A DNA stretch of 64,000 nucleotides, taken from assembly GCA_023228945.1 (NCBI GenBank), contig JALOAI010000010.1:1-64000 (forward strand). Reading direction: 5' to 3'. Both the position numbers and the translations under genes were made by a program. The notes beneath the pieces are model-generated. The model was not told the DNA's origin. It saw only the letters and a list, made by a program, of their open reading frames with translations, and ran no database searches. Shown one piece after another: positions 46,490-54,479 of this stretch. Each line of letters starts with the position of its first letter. Position 1 is the first letter of the stretch. This DNA is from Pigmentiphaga sp. (GTDB lineage: Bacteria > Pseudomonadota > Gammaproteobacteria > Burkholderiales > Burkholderiaceae_B).

Positions 46490-47230
46490 TCAGTCGGCGA
46501 ACTGGCCGTTGGCGCCGATCTCGAAAAACTCCAGCGGCACCGTGGCGAGGAATTCCGAGAATTCCGTGGTGCCGGCTGGAACGTGCAGCAACATGGCCTG
46601 GGCGGCCCCGGCTTCGTCGCCGGCTTCGATGGCCGCGGCCACGGCGCGATGGTCGGCCAGCGATTTGCGCATCTGTGCCGGCGTATGGAAGTACTTGACG
46701 TGATAGCGCTGCACCATGCGCCGCGCGCTGCGCAGATGCTCGGTGAGATACGGATTACGGCAAGCCTGGTAGATCACTTCGTGGAAGGCGGCGTTGGCCT
46801 GGCCGTAGGCGGCGGAATCGGCATTGTCGGCCGCGATTTCGCATTCCCGGAGGGCCTGGCGCAGCCGAGGAGCGGTTTCGCCGTCGATCCGGCGGGCCGC
46901 CAGCTTGGCGCACAGGGATTCCAGCTCGCCGATGAACTCGAGCATGCCGCGCATGCGAGTAATCGAGAACTTGGCTACCGTAATGCCGTGGCGAGGTGCG
47001 ATCTGCACGAGCTCGCGTGCGGCGAGCTGTTGCAGGGCCTCGCGGACCGGCGTGCGCGAGACTCCGAAACGCTCGGCCAAGGCCCGCTCGTCGAGCGGCG
47101 CCCCTGGCGGCAGCAGACCGGTTTCGATTTCGTTCTGTAGCGTGTTGCGGATGTCGGCCGCCCGGCCGCCTCGCGGCCGTGCCTGACGAGGCGATTCGGC
47201 CGAACTGATTTTGGCGGGGGCGCGAGGCAT
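46490..47230 (-). CDS. GntR family transcriptional regulator, FadR/FCD subfamily
   Basis: Regulator of 246 residues. A winged helix-turn-helix at about 25-90 (PLDERALAERFGVSRTPVREALQQLAARELV pattern) is followed by an FCD effector domain at about 95-230. The FCD domain has metal-ligand-like His residues in AFHEVIYQACRN and SLADHRAVAAAIE. The ATG at 47230 fits the family; a further in-frame ATG at 47278 lies inside the AT-rich control region. It converges on the plus arm of the catabolic cluster, 65 bases after its last gene, and is the likely regulator of both arms. Confidence 0.91.
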   Translation of the reverse strand: MPRAPAKISSAESPRQARPRGGRAADIRNTLQNEIETGLLPPGAPLDERALAERFGVSRTPVREALQQLAARELVQIAPRHGITVAKFSITRMRGMLEFIGELESLCAKLAARRIDGETAPRLRQALRECEIAADNADSAAYGQANAAFHEVIYQACRNPYLTEHLRSARRMVQRYHVKYFHTPAQMRKSLADHRAVAAAIEAGDEAGAAQAMLLHVPAGTTEFSEFLATVPLEFFEIGANGQFAD

Positions 47231-47245
47231 GTGGGCTCTATGGTG

Positions 47246-47280
47246 ATTTTGTAAGATATACGCGGTTTTATTATACAACC
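47246..47280. promoter_or_regulatory. AT-rich control region of the GntR gene with TATACAA half-sites
   Basis: TTGTA and TATACAA lie as inverted half-sites about 19 bases apart, and TATACAACC at 47272-47280 repeats exactly in the amidohydrolase promoter at 34595. This suggests autoregulation by the GntR protein. The dyad is loose, so confidence is limited. Confidence 0.4.
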
Positions 47281-47497
47281 GGCATATGGTGGTATGTGTT
47301 TTGAGCTTGTGCTGTTTACCCGGAACACAAGCTCCCTGCCGCCAGGGTCAGCTGCGGTTCAATACCAGCGCGTGAGAGAGTCCCGGCTCTCGGCCGGGGC
47401 TTTGCGTCACGATGCGGGAGCGCCTTTGGCACGGGGCGACCAGGCCCCGCTTCGCGTCGTCGTGGAGTCAGGGGCTGGTGTGCGTCTGGCGGCGCGT

Positions 47498-48475
47498 TCA
47501 GACCACGCCGGCGCGATGAGCCTGTTCGTCGGCGTGATACGAAGAGCGCACCATGGCGCCCACCGCCGCATGGCTGAAGCCCATGGCGTAGGCTTCGCGC
47601 TCGAGCTCGGCGAAAGTATCGGGATGGACGTAGCGCAGCACCGGCAGATGGTGCTCGGAGGGCTGCAGGTATTGCCCGATGGTGAGCATGTCGACCTGGT
47701 GATCGCGCAGGTCGCGCATCACCTGCAGGATTTCTTCGTCGGTTTCACCCAGGCCGAGCATCAGGCCGGATTTGGTGGGAACGTGGGGATGGCGCCGCTT
47801 GAACTCCTGCAGCAAGCGCAGCGAGTGCTCGTAGCTGGAGCCGGGGCGGGCCTGCTTGTAGAGGCGAGGGACGGTTTCCAGATTGTGGTTCATGACGTCG
47901 GGCGGGCCGCCGTCGAGGATTTCGAGGGCGCGGTCGAGCCGGCCGCGGAAGTCGGGAACCAGGACCTCGATGCGGGTTTGCGGCGAGAGTTCGCGGGTTT
48001 TCCGGATACAGGCGACGAAGTGCGCGGCGCCGCCATCGCGCAGGTCGTCGCGGTCGACCGAGGTGATGACGACGTACGACAGCCGCAGCGCGGCAATGGT
48101 GCGCGCGAGGTTCTCAGGTTCTTCGGTATCGAGAGGATCGGGGCGGCCGTGGCCGACGTCGCAGAACGGGCAGCGGCGGGTACATTTGTCGCCCATGATC
48201 ATGAACGTGGCGGTACCCTTGCCGAAGCATTCGCCGATGTTGGGGCAGGAGGCTTCTTCGCACACCGTGTGCAGGCGGTGATCGCGCAGGATCTGCTTGA
48301 TCTCGTGGAAGCGCGAGTTGGGCGCCGGGGCCTTGACGCGTATCCAATCGGGCTTGCGCAGGCGCTCGACGGGTACGATCTTGATGGGAATGCGGGCGGT
48401 TTTGGCCTGGGACTTCTGTTTTTGGGTGGGATCGTAGACCGCGCCGGCGCCGGCGCTCTCAACGGGAGTGGACAT
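47498..48475 (-). CDS. lipA: Lipoyl synthase
   Basis: Radical-SAM enzyme that inserts two sulfur atoms into octanoylated proteins. In 325 residues: the auxiliary cluster Cys72, Cys77 and Cys83, the radical-SAM cluster Cys98, Cys102 and Cys105 (CTRRCPFC), and MNHNLETVPRL, GLMLGLGET and GQYLQPS. The ATG at 48475 (MSTPVES) fits; an in-frame upstream ATG at 48538 is unconserved. Unusually, lipB is not adjacent but lies 2.3 kb away, with a DUF2165 gene and an MFS gene between. Confidence 0.96.
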   Translation of the reverse strand: MSTPVESAGAGAVYDPTQKQKSQAKTARIPIKIVPVERLRKPDWIRVKAPAPNSRFHEIKQILRDHRLHTVCEEASCPNIGECFGKGTATFMIMGDKCTRRCPFCDVGHGRPDPLDTEEPENLARTIAALRLSYVVITSVDRDDLRDGGAAHFVACIRKTRELSPQTRIEVLVPDFRGRLDRALEILDGGPPDVMNHNLETVPRLYKQARPGSSYEHSLRLLQEFKRRHPHVPTKSGLMLGLGETDEEILQVMRDLRDHQVDMLTIGQYLQPSEHHLPVLRYVHPDTFAELEREAYAMGFSHAAVGAMVRSSYHADEQAHRAGVV

Positions 48476-48595
48476 TCTGGTGGTTTCCTTGCCGCCGAAG
48501 AGTATGGAGCCATGGCGGCGGTGGCTGCGATCTGGCATATTTTAGCGCGTTGCGCCCGGCATTCCGTGGGGCGCTCCAGCCCATGGAGTATCGTC

Positions 48596-49480
48596 ATGAC
48601 CACACGCCAAGGCGCAGCACACGCGCACCCCGGAGAGGCCGAGCGCGGCCAGCCTGTGCACGAGCCCAAAACCCCTTCGAATGCCGGCGGGGAGTTCCGG
48701 GCCGCCGGCGCGGCATTTATTGACGCAGGGCCGCTCCCAAGGCAAAAAGCCCCCCCGGGGGGCAGCGCCGCCGCTTCAGCGGCAAGCGTGGGGGCTTTTT
48801 TTGACGCAGGGCCGCTCCCAAGGCAAAAAGCCCCCTCGGGGGGCAGCGCCGCCGCTTCAGCGGCAAGCGTGGGGGCTTTTTTTGACGCAGGGCCGCTCCC
48901 AAGGCAAAAAGCCCCCTCGGGGGGCAGCGCCGCCGCTTCAGCGGCAAGCGTGGGGGCCTTTTATGCCCCCGACCCTCTGTTGGCGCGGCCATGGTTCGCG
49001 TTGCGGCTGTCGCAAAGTCTGCTAGTGGCCTCGGTGGCCTTGTGGGCCACGCTGGTGGCTTTCGGCAATATCACCGATTACGGCACCAACTATGCTTTCG
49101 TGCAGCATGTGCTGGCGATGGATACCATCTTTCCGAGCTCCGCCGTTCACTATCGCGCGATTGCCTCGCCGTGGCTGTATCACCTGGCCTATGCCTTGAT
49201 CATCTTCACCGAAGTGCTGGTGGCTGCGCTGTGCTGGTGGGGCGCCTGGCGGTTGTGGCGGAGGCGCGGCCTGCCCGCGGCCGAGTTCCGGCAGGCCAAG
49301 GGCGTGGCCATCCTGGGGCTTACCCTGGCCTGCCTGTTGTGGCTGGTCGGCTTCATCGTGATCGGCGGCGAGTGGTTCGGCATGTGGATGTCGGAACAAT
49401 GGAACGGCATCCAGTCGGCGTTCCGCTTTGTGGCGGTCGCGGGCCTGGCGCTCATCATCCTGATCGTGCGCGACGACTGA
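48596..49480 (+). CDS. DUF2165 family membrane protein with repeat-encoded N-terminus
   Basis: Small predicted inner-membrane protein. The conserved part (about 135-294) has four membrane segments, starting LRLSQSLLVASVALWATLVAFGN in pattern, with NITDYGTNYAFVQHVLAMDT, the DUF2165 signature. Ahead of it, residues about 43-123 are three in-frame copies of a 27-residue repeat encoded by intergenic repeat DNA. The ATG at 48596 has GGAG seven bases upstream, but the repeats look like terminators. A TTG at 48980 or 49001 would give a normal-length protein. The function is unknown. It is transcribed opposite to both neighbours. Confidence 0.75.
   Translation: MTTRQGAAHAHPGEAERGQPVHEPKTPSNAGGEFRAAGAAFIDAGPLPRQKAPPGGSAAASAASVGAFFDAGPLPRQKAPSGGSAAASAASVGAFFDAGPLPRQKAPSGGSAAASAASVGAFYAPDPLLARPWFALRLSQSLLVASVALWATLVAFGNITDYGTNYAFVQHVLAMDTIFPSSAVHYRAIASPWLYHLAYALIIFTEVLVAALCWWGAWRLWRRRGLPAAEFRQAKGVAILGLTLACLLWLVGFIVIGGEWFGMWMSEQWNGIQSAFRFVAVAGLALIILIVRDD
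48721..48962 (+). repeat. Three tandem 81-bp repeats, bidirectional-terminator-like
   Basis: Units begin with TGACGCAGGGCCGCTCCCAA at 48721, 48802 and 48883. Each contains AAAAAGCCCCC, an inner hairpin GCCGCTTCAGCGGC and GGGGGCTTTTT, so A- and T-tracts flank a long GC stem and could stop transcription from either side. Copies are almost identical (a Pro or Ser codon differs). Each is 27 codons long and free of stop codons in the DUF2165 frame. The core matches the repeat at 16.3 kb. Confidence 0.92.
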
Positions 49481-49502
49481 GGGCCGCGTTGGCCCACGGA
49501 AC

Positions 49503-50753
49503 TCAGGGCGTGCCGGCCTTGACGGGCCGGGCCAGCAGGCCGCCGATGATGTAGGCAAAGATCAGCCCGGCCACGCTGCACAAGCCGGTGGCCACCCAGG
49601 TGAGTTGCCAGCCTCCGGCCATGGCAGCCAGCCAGCCCACGGCGGGCGGGATCACCAGTTGGCCCACGGCCGACCACTGCTGCATCCAGCCCACCGTGGT
49701 GGGAACGGTATCCGCCGAGGGCGAAAAGCGCACCGCCAGGTTGAACAGCGTGCCCGGGATCACGCCGCCGATGGCCGAGAAGGCCAGCACGCCGCAGTAT
49801 TGCAGGAGGGGTGGTGCGCTGAAGCCGCCCAGCTCGACGAAAGATAGCATCGGACTCAGCCCCATGCCGATAAAACCATAAGTGAGCACCCGGCGCGGTG
49901 TGATGCCGCGCTGCAGCAATCGGCCCGACGACACATTGCCCGCCATATTGATGGCGGCCACCAGCGCGGTCAGGGCGCCCGCGGCACTGCCCGAGATCCC
50001 CGCCGCGGCGTAGATCGACGGCAGGAAGCCGACGATGGCCAGCCATTGGCCGGCATAGACGGCGAAGGTGAAGCCGATCAGCCAGGGGCCCGGGGCACGG
50101 AGGGTGGCGCTCAGGCGCTGGCGCCAGCCCAGACGATCGTTGGCGGCGGCGCCACGGGCGGCGCGCGGCAGGGGCGAGTGATCGTCGGGAACCGCGACGG
50201 CGGCCCAGGCCGCCATCGCCAGCGACAGGATCGCCAGCAGCCACCACCAGAATTGCCAGCCCGCCACGCCGATGACCCAGGGCCCGCTGAGGATGGCCAG
50301 CGCCGAGCCGAACGGCATGTAGGTGCTCCACAGGCCCAGCATGAAAGGCATGCGCGACAGGGGCACCAGGAGACGGATCAGCCCGGGTCCGGCCAGCGCG
50401 ATCATCAGAAAGCCCACGCCTTCCACCGCGCGCGCGAGGAAAAGCACACTGACGCTCTGGGCCCAGCCGCCCGCCATGCTGCTGACGCCGCAGAGCAGCA
50501 GGCCGGCCACCAGGCTGCGTTTGAGGCCCCAGCCGCCCATCGCCAGGCCCAGGGCCAGGCCGATGGTCATGCCGGCGATGTGGATGAGGGAGATAAGAAA
50601 GCCGGCTTGCACCAGCGTGATCCCGAGCTCCGCGGTGAGCACCGGCAGGGCGGGCGCGGTCTTGGCGATGTGCAGGGCGGCGACGATGCCCGAGAGCAGC
50701 ACGAGCAGGGCGGGCAGAAGGCTGGCCGGGGCGGAGCGGGAAGCGGGAGTCAC
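49503..50753 (-). CDS. MFS transporter, CynX/NimT-like
   Basis: Major-facilitator permease of 416 residues with about twelve membrane helices. The first follows SAPASLLPALLVLLSG, and GMTIGLALGLAMGGWGLKRSL is a loop 2-3-like motif. The start is the GTG at 50753 (VTPASRSAP), because it overlaps the lipB stop as GTGA, which indicates translational coupling. The longer open frame upstream runs through lipB. It resembles cyanate/nitroimidazole-type transporters, but the substrate is not predictable. Confidence 0.88.
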   Translation of the reverse strand: MTPASRSAPASLLPALLVLLSGIVAALHIAKTAPALPVLTAELGITLVQAGFLISLIHIAGMTIGLALGLAMGGWGLKRSLVAGLLLCGVSSMAGGWAQSVSVLFLARAVEGVGFLMIALAGPGLIRLLVPLSRMPFMLGLWSTYMPFGSALAILSGPWVIGVAGWQFWWWLLAILSLAMAAWAAVAVPDDHSPLPRAARGAAANDRLGWRQRLSATLRAPGPWLIGFTFAVYAGQWLAIVGFLPSIYAAAGISGSAAGALTALVAAINMAGNVSSGRLLQRGITPRRVLTYGFIGMGLSPMLSFVELGGFSAPPLLQYCGVLAFSAIGGVIPGTLFNLAVRFSPSADTVPTTVGWMQQWSAVGQLVIPPAVGWLAAMAGGWQLTWVATGLCSVAGLIFAYIIGGLLARPVKAGTP

Positions 50754-51469
50754 GGCGCGGCGGGCGATAGGGCGAGGGCGGCGAGAGGGCGTGAGATGAC
50801 CGGTGCCGGGATCGTGGCGCCGGTGAGCCGGCGGGCGATGGCGGCGGCCAGCTGGTCGCCTGCCCCTTCGAGGGAGGCAGGGCCGCCCAGGCCGGCGACA
50901 TCGGTGGTGGCCAGGCCATGGTAGCCGCAAGGGTCGATGCCGGCGAAGGGCGCGAGGTCCAGGTCGACGTTGAGGGCAACGCCATGGTAGGTACAACCGC
51001 CCCGGACCTTGACGCCCAGCGCCGCGATCTTGGCGTAATGCTGGATGGCCGCGCCCCGGGGCGTGCGGCCGGGTTGCAGCGGCACATAGACACCGGGCGC
51101 CCCCGGATAGCGCGTGGCGCTTCCGATGCCGAGTTCGGTCAGGGTATCGATCACCGCCTCTTCCAGGCGGTGGACGTATTCCTTGACGAAGTAGCCGGCT
51201 CGCCGCAGGTCGAACATCACGTAGGCAACCACCTGGCCCGGGCCGTGATACGTTACCTGGCCGCCGCGATCGGTGGCGACCACCGGGATGGCGCCGGGAG
51301 CGAGCAGATGTTCGCTGCGGCCGGCGCGGCCCAGGGTGTACACCGGCTCATGCTCCACCAGCCAGATCTGGTCGGCGCCGTCGACGCCGCGGCCGGCGGT
51401 GTAGTCCTGCATGGCCTGCCAGACCGGCAGGTAGGGCGTGGGCGCCGGGATGACCCGGAACGACTGCAT
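50750..51469 (-). CDS. lipB: Octanoyltransferase
   Basis: Transfers octanoate from acyl carrier protein to lipoyl domains, supplying LipA. The 239 residues contain DRGGQVTYHGPGQVVAYVMF near 67-86, the catalytic Lys147 in HYAKIAALGVKVR and the acyl-carrying Cys181 in GIDPCGYHG. The Ala/Pro-rich C-terminus is a little longer than usual. It follows the DUF493 gene (ybeD position) as in many proteobacteria, and is coupled to the MFS gene by a 4-base overlap. Confidence 0.96.
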   Translation of the reverse strand: MQSFRVIPAPTPYLPVWQAMQDYTAGRGVDGADQIWLVEHEPVYTLGRAGRSEHLLAPGAIPVVATDRGGQVTYHGPGQVVAYVMFDLRRAGYFVKEYVHRLEEAVIDTLTELGIGSATRYPGAPGVYVPLQPGRTPRGAAIQHYAKIAALGVKVRGGCTYHGVALNVDLDLAPFAGIDPCGYHGLATTDVAGLGGPASLEGAGDQLAAAIARRLTGATIPAPVISRPLAALALSPAAP

Positions 51470-51479
51470 GGCGCCGGGT

Positions 51480-51746
51480 TCAGAGAACGATCTGGACCAA
51501 TTCGTGCGAAGTCAGCGCCTGGTACAAGGCATCGAGTTGTTCGCGCGAGGTCGCCCGCACCGTGAACGTCAGGCCGAGATAGTTGCCGTTCTTGCTGGCG
51601 CGCATCTCGACCGTGGCCGGGTCGAAGCCGGGATCGTGCTGCTGCACCACCGCCACCAGTTGCTGGGTCAGCTCGTCGTGCCGGCGCCCCATGACTTTGA
51701 TCGGAAAATCGCAGGGATACTGGATCAGGCTTTCTTCGGGGGTCAT
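51480..51746 (-). CDS. DUF493 (YbeD) family protein
   Basis: Small cytoplasmic protein of 88 residues with an ACT-like fold. It starts MTPEESLIQYPCDFPIKVMG and contains RASKNGNYLGLTFTVRATSREQLDALY, the family pattern. The function is unknown. The gene lies between the dacC-like gene and lipB, the conserved dacA-ybeD-lipB arrangement of enterobacteria and betaproteobacteria, with 10 bases before lipB. Confidence 0.92.
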   Translation of the reverse strand: MTPEESLIQYPCDFPIKVMGRRHDELTQQLVAVVQQHDPGFDPATVEMRASKNGNYLGLTFTVRATSREQLDALYQALTSHELVQIVL

Positions 51747-51753
51747 GGCGGGC

Positions 51754-52977
51754 TCACTCGAAATAGAGGCGGACGGCATCGACGAGGCGGCCGAAAAGGC
51801 CGGCTTCGGGGATGGTCTCGAGTACCTGCAGCGGGCTTTGCCGCAGTACCGCATTGCTCAGGATGAGCTTGAGCGTGCCGACGTCCTGGCCCTGGGCGAG
51901 GGGCGCGATCAGCGGATCGGTGCGCTCGGCCAGCGGCACGACCTCGGCCAGCTTGCCGCGCGGCACGGTGACCCAGAGGTCTTCCGGCACGCCCAGCGGC
52001 GCTTCTTCGACCTCGCCCTTCCAGACCCGGGCCTGGATGGCGGGCTGGTTGGCGGTGTAGAGCTTGACGGTTTCGAAGTTCTGGAAGCTCCAGTTGAGCA
52101 GCTTGAGACTCTCTTGGGCGCGTACGGTTTCGCTGGCGGTGCCCACCACCACGGTAATGATTCGGCGGCTGCCGCGCAGGGCGGTGGCCACCAGGCAATA
52201 ACCGGCCGAATCCGTGTGGCCGGTTTTCATGCCGTCGACGGTGGGATCGAGCCAGAGCAGGCGATTGCGGTTGGGCTGGGTGATGTCGTTGTAGCTGAAC
52301 TCGCGCTGCTGGTAGTAGGTGTAGTACGAGGGGTAGTCTTGCGTGATGCGGCGGGCCAGCAGGGCGAGGTCGCTCACCGTGGTGAGATGCTCGGGATGGG
52401 GGAGGCCGGTGGCATTGACGAAGTGGGTGTGGGTCATGCCCAGGCGCTCGGCCTCCTGGTTCATCAAGGCGGCAAAGGCTTCTTCGCTGCCGGCCAGCGC
52501 CTCGGCCAGGGCCACCGAGGCGTCGTTGCCGGATTGCACGATCACGCCCTGCAGCAGCTCGCCGATGGTAACCGGCTTGCGCGGCTCGATGAACATGCGG
52601 GAGCCGCCGGTGCGCCAGGCTTTTTCCGAGACCGGCACCTGCTGGTCGAGCTGGATGCGGTTTTCGTCCAGCGCCTTGAACGCCAGATAAACGGTCATGA
52701 TCTTGGTGAGCGAGGCGGGCTCGACCTGGAGATCTGGGTCGACGGCGGCGATGGTCTGGCCGCTGGTGGCATCGAGGGCGATCCAGGCCTTGGCGGCGAT
52801 CTCGGGGACCGGCACCGACGAGAGGGCCGCCACCGTGGTGGCCGGCTGGATCGAGCCGGAGGGCAGCGGCAGGCTGGTGGTTTGCGCGCCTGCGGCTCCA
52901 CTCAGGGCAAACGCCAGGGTGGTGGCGAGGCCGGCGCGGCGCCACCACGAACGGGAAAACAAGAGGGAGAACGTCAT
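51754..52977 (-). CDS. D-alanyl-D-alanine carboxypeptidase (PBP5/6 family)
   Basis: Peptidoglycan DD-carboxypeptidase of 407 residues. After a signal peptide (AGLATTLAFALSGAAGAQ), the serine-protease-type motifs Ser89-Leu-Thr-Lys92, Ser149-Gly-Asn151 and Lys251-Thr-Gly253 are all present. A C-terminal beta domain ends in an amphipathic helix (LFGRLVDAVRLYFE) that anchors PBP5-like enzymes to the membrane. The ATG at 52977 begins the signal. Only 7 bases separate it from the DUF493 gene. Confidence 0.95.
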   Translation of the reverse strand: MTFSLLFSRSWWRRAGLATTLAFALSGAAGAQTTSLPLPSGSIQPATTVAALSSVPVPEIAAKAWIALDATSGQTIAAVDPDLQVEPASLTKIMTVYLAFKALDENRIQLDQQVPVSEKAWRTGGSRMFIEPRKPVTIGELLQGVIVQSGNDASVALAEALAGSEEAFAALMNQEAERLGMTHTHFVNATGLPHPEHLTTVSDLALLARRITQDYPSYYTYYQQREFSYNDITQPNRNRLLWLDPTVDGMKTGHTDSAGYCLVATALRGSRRIITVVVGTASETVRAQESLKLLNWSFQNFETVKLYTANQPAIQARVWKGEVEEAPLGVPEDLWVTVPRGKLAEVVPLAERTDPLIAPLAQGQDVGTLKLILSNAVLRQSPLQVLETIPEAGLFGRLVDAVRLYFE

Positions 52978-53145
52978 GGGCAGTGGTGGGAGGAGAAAGG
53001 CCGGCCGCGGATCCGGCCGGCGATGCGGAATAAGGGAAAGCGAGGCGATGTTTGGAAGCACCGGCGTCTCGGGCGATCGATCGACATTATAGGCAGGCCG
53101 GGCGCCGGGCCGGCGAGGGTGGCGGCAGGCCCCGGCGGCATGGCG

Positions 53146-53790
53146 TCAGCCCAGGCGCAGCGCGAGGTGATCGGCCACCAGGGCTTTCAGTCCCACGAGC
53201 TTGCCATGGAAGAAGTGCTCGGCGCCCGGCATGACCACCACCGGCAGCTCTTGCGGCCGGGCCCAGTCGAACACCGATTGCAGACTGACGGTGTCGTCGA
53301 GCTCGCCGTGCACCACCAGGGTGTGGGCCGGTACGGCCGCGACGCCGAAGCGCTCGGCGGCGGTGCCGATCATGAGCATGGCGGCGGGGTCGGGTTCCTG
53401 GTTGGCCTGGCGCCGCGCATGGACCTGGCTGGCCACGGCAGTGCCGAAAGAGAATCCGCCAAGGACGAAGGGGCCATCGGCCACCTCGGGGTAACGGGCC
53501 AGCACTTGCGGAATCAGCTGCAGCATGTCGTCGGTTTCGCCGCGTCCTTCGTCGTACTGGCCGCCGGAGGCGCCCACGCCGCGGAAGTCGGGCCGCACCG
53601 CCAGCAGGCCGGCCTGCACGCAGGCCCGTGACAGCGTGGTGACGACTTTATTGTCGCGCGCGCCGCCGAACAGCGGATGGGGGTGCAGCAGCAGCGCCCA
53701 GCCCTTCGGGGCGGCATCGGGCCAGTCGAGGGCGCAATCGATGGCGCCCTCGGGGCCCTGGAACGAATGGGTGTTGGTGCGGGTTGCCAT
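53146..53790 (-). CDS. Alpha/beta hydrolase, dienelactone-hydrolase-like
   Basis: Hydrolase of 214 residues. The nucleophile elbow is GGFSFGTAVA with the catalytic Ser, the acid is in VVHGELDDTV and the His in PGAEHFFHGKL. The N-terminal LLLHPHPLFGGARDNKVV is typical of the small KANL3/Tex30-like or alpha/beta hydrolases of betaproteobacteria. The substrate is unknown. It lies just downstream (5 bases) of the 2Fe-2S ferredoxin gene, and the pair looks co-transcribed. Confidence 0.9.
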   Translation of the reverse strand: MATRTNTHSFQGPEGAIDCALDWPDAAPKGWALLLHPHPLFGGARDNKVVTTLSRACVQAGLLAVRPDFRGVGASGGQYDEGRGETDDMLQLIPQVLARYPEVADGPFVLGGFSFGTAVASQVHARRQANQEPDPAAMLMIGTAAERFGVAAVPAHTLVVHGELDDTVSLQSVFDWARPQELPVVVMPGAEHFFHGKLVGLKALVADHLALRLG

Positions 53791-53795
53791 GGGGA

Positions 53796-54110
53796 TCAGA
53801 GGCGCAGGCGTTCGACGGGTTTGCCTTCGACCAGGTGCGAATCGATGATTTCGTCGATGTCGGCCTGATCGAAGTATTGATACCAGACGCCTTCGGGATA
53901 GACCACGATCACCGGGCCTTCCTCGCAGCGATCAAGGCAGCCCGCCTTGTTGATGCGCACCTTGCCGGCGCCGGCCAGCCCGAGCTGTTTGATCCGCCGC
54001 TTGGCATGGGCCTGGAGTTCTTCGGCGCCACAGGCGTTGCAACTGGGCCGATCGGCGCTTGGGTCGCGCTGGTTCAGGCAGAAAAACACATGATGCTGGT
54101 AGTAGCTCAC
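53796..54110 (-). CDS. Thioredoxin-like [2Fe-2S] ferredoxin
   Basis: Small iron-sulfur protein of 104 residues. It resembles the NuoE-like thioredoxin-fold ferredoxins: HHVFFCLNQRDPSADRPSCNACGA supplies two cluster cysteines, and INKAGCLDRCEEGPVIVVYPEG supplies the others. A GTG at 54110 is preferred because AGGG lies nine bases upstream. The alternative ATG at 54119 is immediately adjacent to that AGGG, so it cannot use it. It precedes an alpha/beta hydrolase gene. The redox partner is unknown. Confidence 0.9.
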   Translation of the reverse strand: MSYYQHHVFFCLNQRDPSADRPSCNACGAEELQAHAKRRIKQLGLAGAGKVRINKAGCLDRCEEGPVIVVYPEGVWYQYFDQADIDEIIDSHLVEGKPVERLRL

Positions 54111-54133
54111 GACAATCATCCCTAAGCTGCGTG

Positions 54134-54163
54134 AAGAATCCCCGCTTCAGGCGGGTTTCTTCG
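54134..54163. repeat. Palindromic hairpin upstream of the ferredoxin gene
   Basis: GAAGAA and TTCTTC arms enclose CCCGC/GCGGG with a small bulge and a TTCA-containing loop. It lies in the gap between the divergent ferredoxin and 4.5S RNA genes. The layout is like the element at 14310-14344, with the same GAAG arm sequence. Its role is unclear. Confidence 0.4.
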
Positions 54164-54308
54164 CGGCGATGCCGGGGCGCCTTCGGCGCCGCCTTGGTCC
54201 GTCCTGACCAGGCCTCGCCGCCAGGCGAAGCCCGCACTCAGGCGCAGGGTCGAACCCGTAATTGTAGTGCGGCCTCGGGGAGGCTGGCCAGATGCGCTAG
54301 AATTACAG

Positions 54309-54408
54309 GTGGCGGGCCCCTTCGCATATCGGACCGATGAACCTGGTCAGGTCGGGAACGAAGCAGCCATAGTCGTAATCCGGTAGTGCCGGAGTCAGGC
54401 CCGCCACC
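54309..54408 (+). ncRNA. ffs: 4.5S signal recognition particle RNA
   Basis: About 100 bases form a long hairpin: GGTGGCGGGC at the 5' end pairs with GCCCGCCACC at the 3' end. The apical SRP domain carries the conserved segments GGTCAGGTCGGGAACGAAGC and AGCCATAG, the Ffh-binding loop. A -10-like TAGAAT at 54298-54303 directly precedes it. It lies just upstream of dnaX, the usual place in betaproteobacteria. Confidence 0.95.
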
Positions 54409-54479
54409 TCGATTTCTAGCCATGTCGGCTCCCTCGGCCGGCGCTTCCCTGCCGGTTGTCCAGCCTTATTATTGCCGCC

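Noticed and set aside
47294..48595. Upstream extension of the DUF2165 frame
   Set aside because: It runs antisense through lipA and has no homology-like features. The ATG at 48596 has its own ribosome-binding site.
48721..48962. CRISPR array
   Set aside because: The three units are contiguous 81-bp tandem copies without variable spacers, and they contain terminator-like hairpins that match dispersed repeats elsewhere.
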